Below are positions 24,473 through 34,091 of a stretch of 64,000 bases of DNA, one piece after another. The stretch covers positions 186,001-250,000 of the forward strand of contig PAMZ01000021.1 of assembly GCA_002707495.1 (NCBI GenBank), read 5' to 3'. A program made the position numbers and the translations under genes. The notes under the pieces are model-generated. The model made no database searches, had not been told where the DNA came from, and saw only the letters and a program-made list of their open reading frames with translations. The DNA is from Halobacteriovoraceae bacterium (GTDB taxonomy: Bacteria; Bdellovibrionota; Bacteriovoracia; Bacteriovoracales; Bacteriovoracaceae). Position 1 is the stretch's first letter. Each line of letters starts with the position of its first letter.

Positions 24473-25681
24473 ATGGTGAGATATTTATTAAGTATTATCT
24501 TAGTTATTTTTGTAAGTTGTAACCAAGCACCCAATTGGAAAGGTGCTTGGAAGATTAATCTAGAACTTCAAGAGCAAAAGCTTCCTTTTATCATTGAGTT
24601 ATTTGAAATTGGGGGCGGCTTCGCAGGTAAACTTCATAATTCAACTGAAGAGTTAGAACTTATTTCACAGAACTCTGTTGATGACAAAAAACTTCGGTTT
24701 GAAATCGGAGCCCACTATGCAGTCCTAGAACTAGAATTTGTAAATGAGGGAGAGCTAAAAGGATTTTGGGTTCGAACGAATAAGGAAGACTATAAGGTTC
24801 CTCTTACAGGGAAGAAGACCAGTGAAAGCAATGAACTCTACTCAGAGTTCGCGCAAATCGACTCTGATATAAATGTTGAAGGACGCTGGGAGGTTGAATT
24901 TAGAGAAGGAAAGAAAGGGCTAGGTCTTTTTAAACAGCAAGGCTCTAGAATAACGGGGAGTATTCTAACTAATACAGGCGATTATAGATTTTTAGTGGGT
25001 AAGGTTGAAGGAGATCAGCTGTACCTACAAGGTTTCGATGGAGTCTTTTCTTTTATATTTAAATTGAAAGTTAGAGATGAATCCCTGAGTGGTACCATGT
25101 TTTCTGGAAAATCCTACAATACGACTTTAAAGGCGATAAGAAACGAAGGATTTAAGCTTGCTAATGCTTATGAAATGACGAAGCTTACGGATAAGAAATT
25201 TGCGACATACTTAGGTGAAAGCTTAACGGGTAATCGAGTGGATCTAGCTTTAGGAGAGTTTAAAGATAAACCTAAGGTCATTCAATTATTTGGGTCTTGG
25301 TGCCCAAATTGCGTTGATGAGACCCATTTTTTTAATGATTGGATAGCAAGTAATCCAGAGCTTGCACCGAAGATAAGCTTTATTGCTCTTGCTTTCGAAA
25401 ATTTTGAATCTAAAGCACAGGCGGTTAAAGCCGTAAAAAAATCAAAGAAAAAACTATCAATGAATTATCCCGTCATCTTAATAGATTATAATCGAAAGAT
25501 TAAACCTGAAGATATACTGCCTATAGATAAAGGAAGAGCGTTTCCGACGACATTATTTTTAGATAAAAATAATAAGATTATCAAGGTCCATACAGGGTTT
25601 TCAGGGCCTGCCACAGGGCCATTTTTTGAAAAATTTAAAGAAAGTTTTCAAAAAACTATTGTTGATTTAGTTTCAAATTAG
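24473..25681 (+). CDS. Lipoprotein with C-terminal thioredoxin (TlpA-like) domain
   Basis: 402 residues. A lipobox (VIFVSC) anchors the protein in a membrane, facing the periplasm. Residues about 20-220 are beta-rich with two related stretches beginning WKGAWKINLE and EGRWEVEFRE. Residues about 260-400 are a TlpA/ResA-type thioredoxin fold with the active site FGSWCPNC and the cis-Pro region AFPTTLFLDKNN. It likely reduces disulfides outside the cytoplasm. It lies nine bases after the acyl-CoA dehydrogenase gene. Confidence 0.85.
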   Translation: MVRYLLSIILVIFVSCNQAPNWKGAWKINLELQEQKLPFIIELFEIGGGFAGKLHNSTEELELISQNSVDDKKLRFEIGAHYAVLELEFVNEGELKGFWVRTNKEDYKVPLTGKKTSESNELYSEFAQIDSDINVEGRWEVEFREGKKGLGLFKQQGSRITGSILTNTGDYRFLVGKVEGDQLYLQGFDGVFSFIFKLKVRDESLSGTMFSGKSYNTTLKAIRNEGFKLANAYEMTKLTDKKFATYLGESLTGNRVDLALGEFKDKPKVIQLFGSWCPNCVDETHFFNDWIASNPELAPKISFIALAFENFESKAQAVKAVKKSKKKLSMNYPVILIDYNRKIKPEDILPIDKGRAFPTTLFLDKNNKIIKVHTGFSGPATGPFFEKFKESFQKTIVDLVSN

Positions 25682-26978
25682 TCATGACAGTTATAACGAT
25701 CAAACTTGCCATCACTCCAAAGTAGATAGGTTGAATATTTGTAGGGAAAAATTGAAATAAAATAGTCGCGAAAACTCCTGCAATTGAAGAAGATAGAAAA
25801 ATTCTCTCAGTGAGGTTTCTTTTAAAATAATGAAAAAGCATTGGGATTAATAATGCAGCTGTTGAAATACTTCCTAATGTACTCCAGACTGCTTTTATAC
25901 TCCCGTTACTAAAAAGAGAACAAACTAAGGCGACAAAGGCGATAATAACTACTGAGGCTCTTTGTGCATCAATACTTTTTCTGTTTAAAACATCATGGGC
26001 AAAGGTGGCGCCCGCTAAAAAAAGATAAGAATCAAGTGTCGAAAGGATTGTGGCCAATATCCCTGCTAGAAAAAAGCCTTTAAGTCCAAATGGCAGAGTC
26101 ATTAATGAAAAGTTGAAATAGTCTGAGCCTTGTAGTGAAGCTGCATACATAGCACCAAAAGTAAGTGAGAGATCGAAAATCATCCAAATGATAGTCGCAG
26201 CAAAGATTCCCTTTCTCGCAATTTTTCTAGATCCTGCTGCAAAACTTCTTTGGTAGAAGTTTGGATCAACGAGAGTTCCAAAGGCAATGAGTCCCCACAT
26301 AAGAGTTTCTCCTACACCACCTTTTCCCGTAAAGCTAAAGTAATGATCGGGAAGACTTTCTAGAGGGGTCAATCCAAATTTAAAAAAGCAAAAGACAAAG
26401 ACTAATACAACACTAGTGAACATGACAAAAAATTGGATGAGGTCTGAATAAACAACCGAGCGAAAACCTCCTATCAAGGAGTAACATAAAACAATTAATA
26501 CCCCTAACGACATAGAGGTAATCAGATCAAGCCCAAAGGTGAGCTCTAAAAATTTCCCAAGTGACAATATATAAGCAATGGGAAGAAGGTTTCCAATATT
26601 TAAAAGAGCGGTCCATTTGCCGGCACGTGGTCCAATCTCCGAGTAAACGAGATTTGCAAAAGTCATGTGTTTATTGGTTTGCAGTTTAGGTAAGATGAAG
26701 ATCGCAAAAATAATATAACAAGCATACCAAAAAAGACCTTGAGTGAGAAAATTGTAAATACCTTCATTAAAAGCGATTTCTGCCACTCCAAATATACCCC
26801 CATACCAGGTGGCAACTAAAGTGGCTGTGAACATGGGAAGAGTTAGTTTTCGGCCCATTAAAAGGTGATCGAGAAGATTATCAGTGTCTTTTTTTAAGTT
26901 ACCATACACAACCGCTATAACGGTTAAAGCAAAAACGAGCCAAAATACGATAAAATCAATTAAGCCTAAGGACTCCAC
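25656..26978 (-). CDS. Sodium:solute symporter (SSS family)
   Basis: 440 residues, 12-13 membrane segments. The family features are the LLMGRKLTLPMFTATLVATW stretch after the first helix, the YSLIGGFRSVVYSDLIQF segment, and ILATILSTLDSYLFLAGATF with the Ser/Thr pair that binds sodium. The solute is unknown. Its start overlaps the SrkA gene by 13 bases, and its stop overlaps the convergent lipoprotein gene by 26. Confidence 0.9.
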   Translation of the reverse strand: MESLGLIDFIVFWLVFALTVIAVVYGNLKKDTDNLLDHLLMGRKLTLPMFTATLVATWYGGIFGVAEIAFNEGIYNFLTQGLFWYACYIIFAIFILPKLQTNKHMTFANLVYSEIGPRAGKWTALLNIGNLLPIAYILSLGKFLELTFGLDLITSMSLGVLIVLCYSLIGGFRSVVYSDLIQFFVMFTSVVLVFVFCFFKFGLTPLESLPDHYFSFTGKGGVGETLMWGLIAFGTLVDPNFYQRSFAAGSRKIARKGIFAATIIWMIFDLSLTFGAMYAASLQGSDYFNFSLMTLPFGLKGFFLAGILATILSTLDSYLFLAGATFAHDVLNRKSIDAQRASVVIIAFVALVCSLFSNGSIKAVWSTLGSISTAALLIPMLFHYFKRNLTERIFLSSSIAGVFATILFQFFPTNIQPIYFGVMASLIVITVMTNLKLNQQ

Positions 26979-27982
26979 GAACGATCCTCAATGATTCTTA
27001 ACTGCTCTCTGAGTTGAGCTATTTCTTGCTCCCAGTATTGGTGGCTACCAAAACTTGGAAAGGCACGTTGAAAAGAACTGTCCTCATATCGATGTGAAAT
27101 CCAAGCCGAAAAATGAATGATCCTTAAAGCTCTAAGCGGTTCAATAAGTTTTAGTTCTCGTCTATCGAATTCATTCATTTGCTGGTAAGCCTCGAGCATT
27201 AATTCTCTTTGAATGACGGACTCCTGGTCTCTTCCTGGAATGGTCATCCAGATGTCTTGAACACAGGGGCCTTGGCTCATATCATCAAAATCTATAAGAA
27301 ATGGTCTTCCTTGGTTTAATAAGATGTTTCCATGATGGCAATCACCATGAACTCTTTGGTAGTTGATTTGGGAAAAAGAGTCTTTACTTGCCTGGAATAT
27401 ATTCTGAGCTAAGCTGTGATAGGTTTTTTCAAATTCCAAAGGTAGATAAGTGGATTTAAGAATGAGATCCAGATTAGCTTCCCCGAAAGTTTTTATATCT
27501 AGCCTTAGTCTATGACTGGCGGTTCTTGTTCTCCCAATTGCATGGAGTCTTCCTAGAAGCCTTCCCATTTGCTCAAGGAGGTCATCGGTCCACTCATCAC
27601 AGGCACGCCCACCCATCTTAGGAAATACGGCAAAATAAAGTCCGTTTTCAGTTTCAAAAATACTTTCATGAGAATATCTAATGGGAGCTATCACTTGTAT
27701 TTCTTGATCTAACAGATCGAAAAGAAAATCATGCTCATCTTGAATCTGTGCTTGGCTCCAGCGACCAGGTCTGTAGAATTTTGCCATTAAAAAAGTCTGT
27801 GAGATATGGGCGGCTTTATCGTTTTCTATTTCAATTTCATAGACCCGATTTTCCATAGAGGCCATGGGGGTTAGGCGGCCAGTCACGATATGACCTAGGC
27901 CCTCAATACTTTTTAGAACTTGATCAGGTGTGAGTTCGTCGAAAAACTTAGTTTTCTCATTTCCCCATACACTTGAGCTCAT
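26966..27982 (-). CDS. srkA: Stress response kinase A (RdoA/YihE family)
   Basis: 338 residues of the APH-like Ser/Thr kinase family. The catalytic loop is RVHGDCHHGNIL, and LIDFDDMSQGPCVQDIWM carries the magnesium-binding Asp. The N-terminal half has SMENRVYEIE and MAKFYRPGRW with the ATP-binding Lys. SrkA in E. coli counters programmed death after stress and is regulated by Cpx. The operon runs YchJ, SrkA, symporter on the minus strand. Confidence 0.9.
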   Translation of the reverse strand: MSSSVWGNEKTKFFDELTPDQVLKSIEGLGHIVTGRLTPMASMENRVYEIEIENDKAAHISQTFLMAKFYRPGRWSQAQIQDEHDFLFDLLDQEIQVIAPIRYSHESIFETENGLYFAVFPKMGGRACDEWTDDLLEQMGRLLGRLHAIGRTRTASHRLRLDIKTFGEANLDLILKSTYLPLEFEKTYHSLAQNIFQASKDSFSQINYQRVHGDCHHGNILLNQGRPFLIDFDDMSQGPCVQDIWMTIPGRDQESVIQRELMLEAYQQMNEFDRRELKLIEPLRALRIIHFSAWISHRYEDSSFQRAFPSFGSHQYWEQEIAQLREQLRIIEDRSWSP

Positions 27983-27988
27983 TAAGAC

Positions 27989-28477
27989 CTAGGCTCCGCA
28001 ACATTTTTTAAATTTTTTCCCAGATCCACATGGACATGGCTCGTTTCTTCCAACCTTGGGTGCACTTCTAGTGATAGGGCCTGTACCAACGATTTGACCA
28101 TCTTCATAATACCATTTGTCATCTATGTTTTTGAACCTAGCTATCTCGTGATGAAGATAATCATTGCCCTTTTGGTCTGCGTAAAGGGCCTTAAATTCTA
28201 CAGTTCCCTGTTTATGTCCTGGCTGGCCTTGTTTTGAGGATATAACCTCTAATCCTTTCCAAGTAGAGGTGGTGGCCCACTCTTGCGCTTCATTTACGTC
28301 AAAATCCTTTGTACCAGGTACATGAGTCTCAGCAATAAATTTTATTTGATTTTTAACAAAAGCACTATATCTGGCCCGCATAAGATCCTGAGCGCTCGCT
28401 GGGTGCTGATCGGCCGTGTGATAGGGTTCACAGCATTGCTCGTATGTTTTACCGGTTCCACAAGGACATTGTTCCAT
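27989..28477 (-). CDS. YchJ-family (UPF0225) protein with two SEC-C zinc motifs
   Basis: 162 residues. It starts with a SEC-C-type motif ([17 protein letters not shown]), continues with the YchJ signature [20 protein letters not shown], and ends in a second SEC-C motif ([16 protein letters not shown]). The latter nearly matches the C-terminus of SecA at 58316. Each motif holds four Cys for one zinc. Cellular role is not known. GGGAG precedes the ATG. SrkA follows six bases later. Confidence 0.9.
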   Translation of the reverse strand: MEQCPCGTGKTYEQCCEPYHTADQHPASAQDLMRARYSAFVKNQIKFIAETHVPGTKDFDVNEAQEWATTSTWKGLEVISSKQGQPGHKQGTVEFKALYADQKGNDYLHHEIARFKNIDDKWYYEDGQIVGTGPITRSAPKVGRNEPCPCGSGKKFKKCCGA

Positions 28478-28618
28478 GATTAAAAGCTCCCTAGCTACGT
28501 GAAAAAGCGTCTACAATTATTGGCAAAGGATATTCTCTTTATTTCAAAAAATCAATAACTTAAGTGGTTTTACTGAAGCGCCGATAAGAAATCCATACAA
28601 TATTATTTAGAGGTATGT

Positions 28619-31600
28619 ATGTTGTTTAAAGTTCTTTATTGTCTTTGTTCACTTTTATTGGTCCAAAACCTTTATGCTTTTCCTGGGCTGATGAATCTTT
28701 TGACGAGCTCACCGAAAACGAAGCTAACTTCTGAGGAAGTAGAAGTCATTAAAGATGGATTCATTAATAAAGAGTTATATGCAGCTTTTAAAGAAGAAGG
28801 ATTAAAACCAGATGAAGATCCTGATTATATTCCACCCACTCCGATTGATCCTGAAAAGGCTGCTTATGGGCCGCATAAAATGTTTGATATATTTTATGTT
28901 GAAGTAACAAACTTATATTTAAATGGAATGATCCCCAAAGGATCTTTTGTTCAGTTTGAAACGAATTATAAAAATTTAATTTTGGAAGCAGCAGTTGAGG
29001 AATATAACACAACTCAAGTCCCGTTGGATGCAGATAATGATGGGGTCCAAGATTTAGACGTCAATGGTAACCCTCTCACAACTGGACCTGCTCCGGTGAC
29101 GTTTTGGACTCAAAAATATTCAGTTCTACTTGATGATTTTTTTCAAAGTGTTTTAAATACACCTAACCAAGTCTGTGTTGGCCAAGGCGTAAATGCCACG
29201 ACAAAAGTTTGCTGTGAGGGCTTAGTAAAAGCAAGCTATAGAGGATCAAAAACTGGTCAAGGAAAACTTTCAGGGGAATCTTGTACAAAGCAGGAAGACT
29301 GTGCCTCTGGTGCCTGTGTCCTTAGAGATCCGCTAGGACTAAATGCTTCCAATCAATCAGGAATTTCTGAAACGGGTGGATATTGTGTGACTTGGAAAGC
29401 TTGCTATCCAGTTAATCAGGTAGGTGAGTCTTGCGATCCTGTTAATAGTCCTCTTTGTGATAGAAGTACTTGTACCAAAATGAACGCTGACTCTACCGGA
29501 CTTAATATGTGTCAGGCAGAAGGACAAGCTTGCAGTGGTGCGACAGCTGCTGGTAATGCCGAATGTTGTTCAGGTAGGTGTGCTGCCAATACAAAAACAT
29601 GTGTAGAAAATTATGAGTGTTTAAATTGTGTAAAATCAGGAGCCAAACCTAAAAATGGCGAAAGTTGCTGTCCTGGTTATTATCTTGATTCTAGTAGTGG
29701 TAAGTGTAAAACGAATCTTCAGCCATTAATGCCAATACTTCAAAGTTCTCTTGAAACTATTGTGAATTTTATATTCCCATCAGCTTATGCTCAAGAAAAT
29801 AGTCCTAATATTACTGAAGCGGAACAAGAATATATTCAAAGAGAGACCAGCCGTTGTAATTCAGAGTTTTCTAGAGATGCCGATAAAAGACAAAACTGTT
29901 TAGATTCGTTGAAAACTAATGCCACTCAAAACTTTGAGGAAAACGATAATTTTAAGCTCTCTCTTAATGAAAGAGAAGAACTAGATAGACTAAGACAAGT
30001 GTGTACTTCTACTCATAGTTCAGGCAGTGAGGCTCACTCTGAATGTATGGAGGAGAAGGTTAATCGTGCTGAACGCTGTTTTAGAGGGAGAAGAGAGGGG
30101 CAGCAAAATGTTGATTGCTCTCAAATAGATTTTACTTTCACTGAATCAGAAACTGAGAAAAACACGATGTTCGGTGATGTTAGTGATGCGGATCTCATCC
30201 GAAATAAACAAGCACCTGAGATCGATGCTAAAACTTATTCAAATATTGATCAATGTGAGTTTCATTCTTATAACGATAACTGGAAAGATGCCTCTCGAGT
30301 TGAAAAAAATGCCGAAGTTTTTCTAAGAGCTTTTGAATTTACTTTTTCAAACAAAGGGACCCAGGATTTTTGGGTGGATTCCAATAGTAATTTTCAAAAT
30401 ATTTTTACGAGGGCCAATGATGTGGCCAAAAAATTCAGAGAAAATCGAGGGAAAATGATCAATCGACTTGCTGAGGTTGATCGAAAAATGTCTTGTAAAT
30501 GTATTGCTATCTACGGGCCGGATAAATTCGATGCTAAAAAGCAGTCTTTTTTTAATGAGCAATGTGAGGAAGAAAAAGCCCTACTATCAACAAACCTAAA
30601 TACAGACTCAGGAAAAGATATAAATAGCGACGGTGATACCGTCGTGCAAACAGGTACTAATCTTCAAAACATCCAATCTGACGAAGAGACGGAAGAAAAG
30701 AAAATTGAAGAGATGGATAAGGGTGCTATTGGAATTAGCCATGAAAGACTTCTTATTGAATGGCTTGGGCTTAGACGTGACGCTCAGTTAGAGAGATTCG
30801 TTGATAATTCAGAACTTGAAGCCAGTTTAAATGAGCTTTCCGAATATATTTCTGCTGAAGATTTTGAAGAAGTATGGATTGATGAAGTTTCAGATGATGG
30901 AAATATGATTGTAACTGGACAGCCTCCAGGGGATACCAGACCTCTTTTTAATTGGGGGATAAAGAAATTAAAAGGTTGGGTTGCGATTGCTATCATTATT
31001 CTTGCGGTTGCGGTAGGAGCAGCTTTAGGTGGTTTTGGAATTATTGCAGCACTCGGGGGAGCGTTAGGTGGTGCTGCTGCTGGATTGGCAGTTGGTTTGG
31101 CACTTTCTTTTGTTATAGGAGCTTTTGGCGGTAAAGGATCACCAAGTGTCCATGATATAAAATATGTTGATGGTAAAGGCTGGGGTCTTTTTCATGAGTG
31201 GGATGGTTTTACGAAATATTATATTGGTCCTCAATACGATAATAATTCACCGAACTCTGAGAGTCGATGTAATATTAAAGGCCGGGCAGCGGCATGTTTA
31301 AAATCTGGTTATCTTATCAAACTTGAGAATATGAAGTACCTGGATAATTTAAATGGGATGACTCATTATATTATTGATCCTAAACTTCCCTTGTTTGTCG
31401 ATCCCGATGCCTTTTCATTAGAAAAAATGCCTGCCCATTCTAAAAATTGGGTTCAGATTATTAATGACACTGTTGAAGCCGGAGTCGCGGATTTAAAAAC
31501 GAGAACGCCAAATAGTTTTAAGATGCTTTCTGGAAAAGATGATGCTTGCCATAAGGATAAGGGCTCAAGAGGTTGTTATAATCCAAAAAGCTCTAGTAAA

Positions 31601-32893
31601 AGTTATGGTAAAAGAGATATTTTAGTCGAGTCAGTAGAAGCTGGTCATTTTCAACCTGCTAAAGGTGGGTTTTCAGGCCCAGTTGAGTTTACTGATGCAC
31701 TTCAAGACGCCATTAAACAAGCCGCTCAAAAATATGCCCTTTGTTATAGTCTTCAGCCTGGAGGGCCACAGAACCCAACAGGTATTAATCTCGCGGATAA
31801 TTGTGGAGTTGAAGGCATGGGGGAAAATGATATGGGCTTTGGAAACCTTTTTGAGACGAGAAAAGAAGCCGAAGCTTTTAGTGAGTATGCACTAGAATTT
31901 CATTATATGTATTCCTCTCTTAGTCGGGATAAGGAGATGGCCTATCCTCTTTTAGGTGCAGATGCATATTTCTCTCTCGTCGCTTATAATATGAAGCTTG
32001 TTGGATCAATTGCAGCTGCCAGAACTAATCGCTACGCTGAAGCCTATGATCTCTATGTGGCCGATTGGGAAGATAGAGTCGGCGAGTATAAGTCTTTAGG
32101 AGAGGGTACTTCAGGACTTAATTCTCGAAATATTACTTATTCAGATACTTTATTTGAAATTATTGGAGAGTTTCAATTTAATGGCTTAGATAATATTCCA
32201 GAGCTAGATCAAAAAATCGCGAATGCTCAAACGAAGGGAAGTTCATTGTCATCCGCAGAACTTAACGCTGTCAATGCTGTTAGAAATAAGGCCATCAGAG
32301 CGAATAAAGATTTAGAAAAACAAAAGAAGTTTATATCTGATACAAAAGACATAACGGGACAGGCAAGTCTGCAGGGTAGACAGGCAAATCAGATTGCAAG
32401 GATTAACCAACCCTTGAGTAGTTTTGGAATGAATAAGCTCGGTGGCCCATTTGAAATGGGCACTAAAAAACTTAATAAGGAGCTAGGTAAATTAAATAAA
32501 AGTATTAAAGCTTTCAATAGACGTAATAGTTTTAAACCCGCTCAGGGTGGAGGTTCAGTTGCTTCCAATCCATTTACGATGCCGAAATACGGAGTTCCAA
32601 GTGTAAGCGGGTCTAATTCTCAAACGGGTTCAAATGCGGTTAGTAATGATCAAGGGCTCTCTAGTTATCAGGCTCGGGCCTTAGTAAAAGAGATGGAGCG
32701 AGATGAAAGTCTTAAGGATATTAAAGACTCTGATAGTTTATTTACTATCGTTTCAAAGGCCTATAAGAGAAATTATGGGAGAGTTCTTGTGCGCTCTAAG
32801 ACGGGTGACTTTGTTCCTGAACCAAAAGACACTAAGTCTAACTCACTGACTGATGAGAGAAAGGATGCTTTAAAGACTCTTTTGGGTGAATGA
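28619..32893 (+). CDS. Giant cysteine-rich secreted protein with glycine-zipper membrane segment
   Basis: 1424 residues, not a recognised family. Signal peptide MLFKVLYCLCSLLLVQNLYA. Residues about 137-150 hold an EF-hand/thrombospondin-3-like loop (DADNDGVQD). Residues about 185-365 are Cys-rich, with a Dickkopf/EB-like stretch GESCTKQEDCASGACV and several CC pairs. About 400-560 is a charged, helical part with spaced Cys. About 785-838 is a long hydrophobic segment with GxxxG-type repeats (AALGGALGGAAAGLAVG) able to form a membrane hairpin. The rest is a mixed domain with a Ser/Gly/Asn-rich tail. AGAGG precedes the ATG. It stands alone; the next gene is convergent and abuts it. Confidence 0.85.
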   Translation: MLFKVLYCLCSLLLVQNLYAFPGLMNLLTSSPKTKLTSEEVEVIKDGFINKELYAAFKEEGLKPDEDPDYIPPTPIDPEKAAYGPHKMFDIFYVEVTNLYLNGMIPKGSFVQFETNYKNLILEAAVEEYNTTQVPLDADNDGVQDLDVNGNPLTTGPAPVTFWTQKYSVLLDDFFQSVLNTPNQVCVGQGVNATTKVCCEGLVKASYRGSKTGQGKLSGESCTKQEDCASGACVLRDPLGLNASNQSGISETGGYCVTWKACYPVNQVGESCDPVNSPLCDRSTCTKMNADSTGLNMCQAEGQACSGATAAGNAECCSGRCAANTKTCVENYECLNCVKSGAKPKNGESCCPGYYLDSSSGKCKTNLQPLMPILQSSLETIVNFIFPSAYAQENSPNITEAEQEYIQRETSRCNSEFSRDADKRQNCLDSLKTNATQNFEENDNFKLSLNEREELDRLRQVCTSTHSSGSEAHSECMEEKVNRAERCFRGRREGQQNVDCSQIDFTFTESETEKNTMFGDVSDADLIRNKQAPEIDAKTYSNIDQCEFHSYNDNWKDASRVEKNAEVFLRAFEFTFSNKGTQDFWVDSNSNFQNIFTRANDVAKKFRENRGKMINRLAEVDRKMSCKCIAIYGPDKFDAKKQSFFNEQCEEEKALLSTNLNTDSGKDINSDGDTVVQTGTNLQNIQSDEETEEKKIEEMDKGAIGISHERLLIEWLGLRRDAQLERFVDNSELEASLNELSEYISAEDFEEVWIDEVSDDGNMIVTGQPPGDTRPLFNWGIKKLKGWVAIAIIILAVAVGAALGGFGIIAALGGALGGAAAGLAVGLALSFVIGAFGGKGSPSVHDIKYVDGKGWGLFHEWDGFTKYYIGPQYDNNSPNSESRCNIKGRAAACLKSGYLIKLENMKYLDNLNGMTHYIIDPKLPLFVDPDAFSLEKMPAHSKNWVQIINDTVEAGVADLKTRTPNSFKMLSGKDDACHKDKGSRGCYNPKSSSKSYGKRDILVESVEAGHFQPAKGGFSGPVEFTDALQDAIKQAAQKYALCYSLQPGGPQNPTGINLADNCGVEGMGENDMGFGNLFETRKEAEAFSEYALEFHYMYSSLSRDKEMAYPLLGADAYFSLVAYNMKLVGSIAAARTNRYAEAYDLYVADWEDRVGEYKSLGEGTSGLNSRNITYSDTLFEIIGEFQFNGLDNIPELDQKIANAQTKGSSLSSAELNAVNAVRNKAIRANKDLEKQKKFISDTKDITGQASLQGRQANQIARINQPLSSFGMNKLGGPFEMGTKKLNKELGKLNKSIKAFNRRNSFKPAQGGGSVASNPFTMPKYGVPSVSGSNSQTGSNAVSNDQGLSSYQARALVKEMERDESLKDIKDSDSLFTIVSKAYKRNYGRVLVRSKTGDFVPEPKDTKSNSLTDERKDALKTLLGE

Positions 32894-33427
32894 TTAGTTA
32901 AACTTTACGGGGATAGATTTTCCAATCTTTTTTTGATCGATTTGGTCTATATAAATCTTTCCGCCTTTATGTTGAGCTAAAGGATCTTTATCAATAGGAT
33001 TAACATAAATCTCATAAAGGAATGTAAACTTCACTAATTTCTTGCCTTTTAGCACAGCATTTTTCATTTCGATTCTCAGAGTTGGCTTGTCTTCGAAAAC
33101 GACACCATATTTAAAAGTAGAACTTATTGAATTAAAGTTTTTATGGCCTTGAATCTTGTAATTTAACGGAAAAAACTTATGGGGTGCGACCTGATAACTT
33201 CCTTGAAGATCACAGTTTTTATTAAAGACAATTTTTTCTTGAAAGCTTTTTTGAGTCAAAAGACTATTGGTCCAAGCTTCCTTTTTGAAGGCACAGCCTG
33301 CAGTTTTAATATCACTTGGTTGTCCTAAACTTGGGATTAGCGATTTTACAAGATTAATCGTTTCTGTTTCAGTAGCGGCAACGGCTTGGTTAGTGAAGAT
33401 CAGTATTGAGAGCATCAACACTCTCAT
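32894..33427 (-). CDS. Small exported protein of unknown function
   Basis: 177 residues from the ATG at 33427, giving the signal peptide MRVLMLSILIFTNQAVAA; an upstream in-frame start at 33463 would add 12 residues before it. The mature part has two Cys (AGCAFKKEAW, KNCDLQGSY) and strand-rich sequence ending SIPVKFN. It overlaps the end of the response-regulator gene by 38 bases. Function unknown. Confidence 0.65.
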   Translation of the reverse strand: MRVLMLSILIFTNQAVAATETETINLVKSLIPSLGQPSDIKTAGCAFKKEAWTNSLLTQKSFQEKIVFNKNCDLQGSYQVAPHKFFPLNYKIQGHKNFNSISSTFKYGVVFEDKPTLRIEMKNAVLKGKKLVKFTFLYEIYVNPIDKDPLAQHKGGKIYIDQIDQKKIGKSIPVKFN

Positions 33428-34079
33428 CTTCAGAATCAGCTTGTATAAATTTGAATAAACCATTACCTATAGCCTTTATTGTGTGTCCATAATTTTTTAA
33501 TTTTTTACGCAAATTGTAAATATGGACGTCTAAGGTATTAGGGTGAATAGCGATATTTTTCCAAATAAGCTTTACGATTTCATTTCTATGCAGTGTTTTA
33601 TCTTCATTATGATTAAAACTTTCAATAATTTTTATTTCTTTGTTGGTAAAATCACTCAAGTTTAAATTAAGTGCTTCTAGGGATTTTGTTGATTCGTAAA
33701 TTCGTTCTTCTATAACTTGCAAATGATGTTCAACTTTGGCCCGTATTTCATTTTGATTAAAAGGTTTTAATAAATAATCTACCGCTCCTGCTGCATAAGC
33801 ATTACTGATGGTAGACCTATCATCGCTAGATGAGATAACAAGGTAGGGTGTATTGAGAGTTAGATCAGATTCATTTAATAATTTGAAAAAATGTCCATCA
33901 CTTAGCATTATATCGGCGATAATAAGCTGAGGATGATTTCCATCTTTAGTATAAGCTTTTTTGAAATCCTCAAAGGAGACAAAAAAACTTAGATTGAAAA
34001 GATCTTCGGGGAAAATATTGTGATAAATCGGCTGTAAATCAACAACATCTTCAATTATCCAAAGGCTTTTTGAACTCAT
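33390..34079 (-). CDS. OmpR-family response regulator
   Basis: 229 residues. The receiver domain (about 5-120) has the acidic pair in WIIEDVVD, the phosphoacceptor Asp in LIIADIMLSD, the conserved Ser in LVISSSDD and Lys in YLLKPFNQNE. A winged helix (about 145-220) follows: LHRNEIVKLIWK, NTLDVHIYNLRKKLK (recognition helix) and IKAIGNGLFKFI. No histidine kinase gene is nearby, so it is an orphan here. GGGGGA precedes the ATG. Confidence 0.9.
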   Translation of the reverse strand: MSSKSLWIIEDVVDLQPIYHNIFPEDLFNLSFFVSFEDFKKAYTKDGNHPQLIIADIMLSDGHFFKLLNESDLTLNTPYLVISSSDDRSTISNAYAAGAVDYLLKPFNQNEIRAKVEHHLQVIEERIYESTKSLEALNLNLSDFTNKEIKIIESFNHNEDKTLHRNEIVKLIWKNIAIHPNTLDVHIYNLRKKLKNYGHTIKAIGNGLFKFIQADSEDESVDALNTDLH

Positions 34080-34091
34080 AATTTCCCCCGC

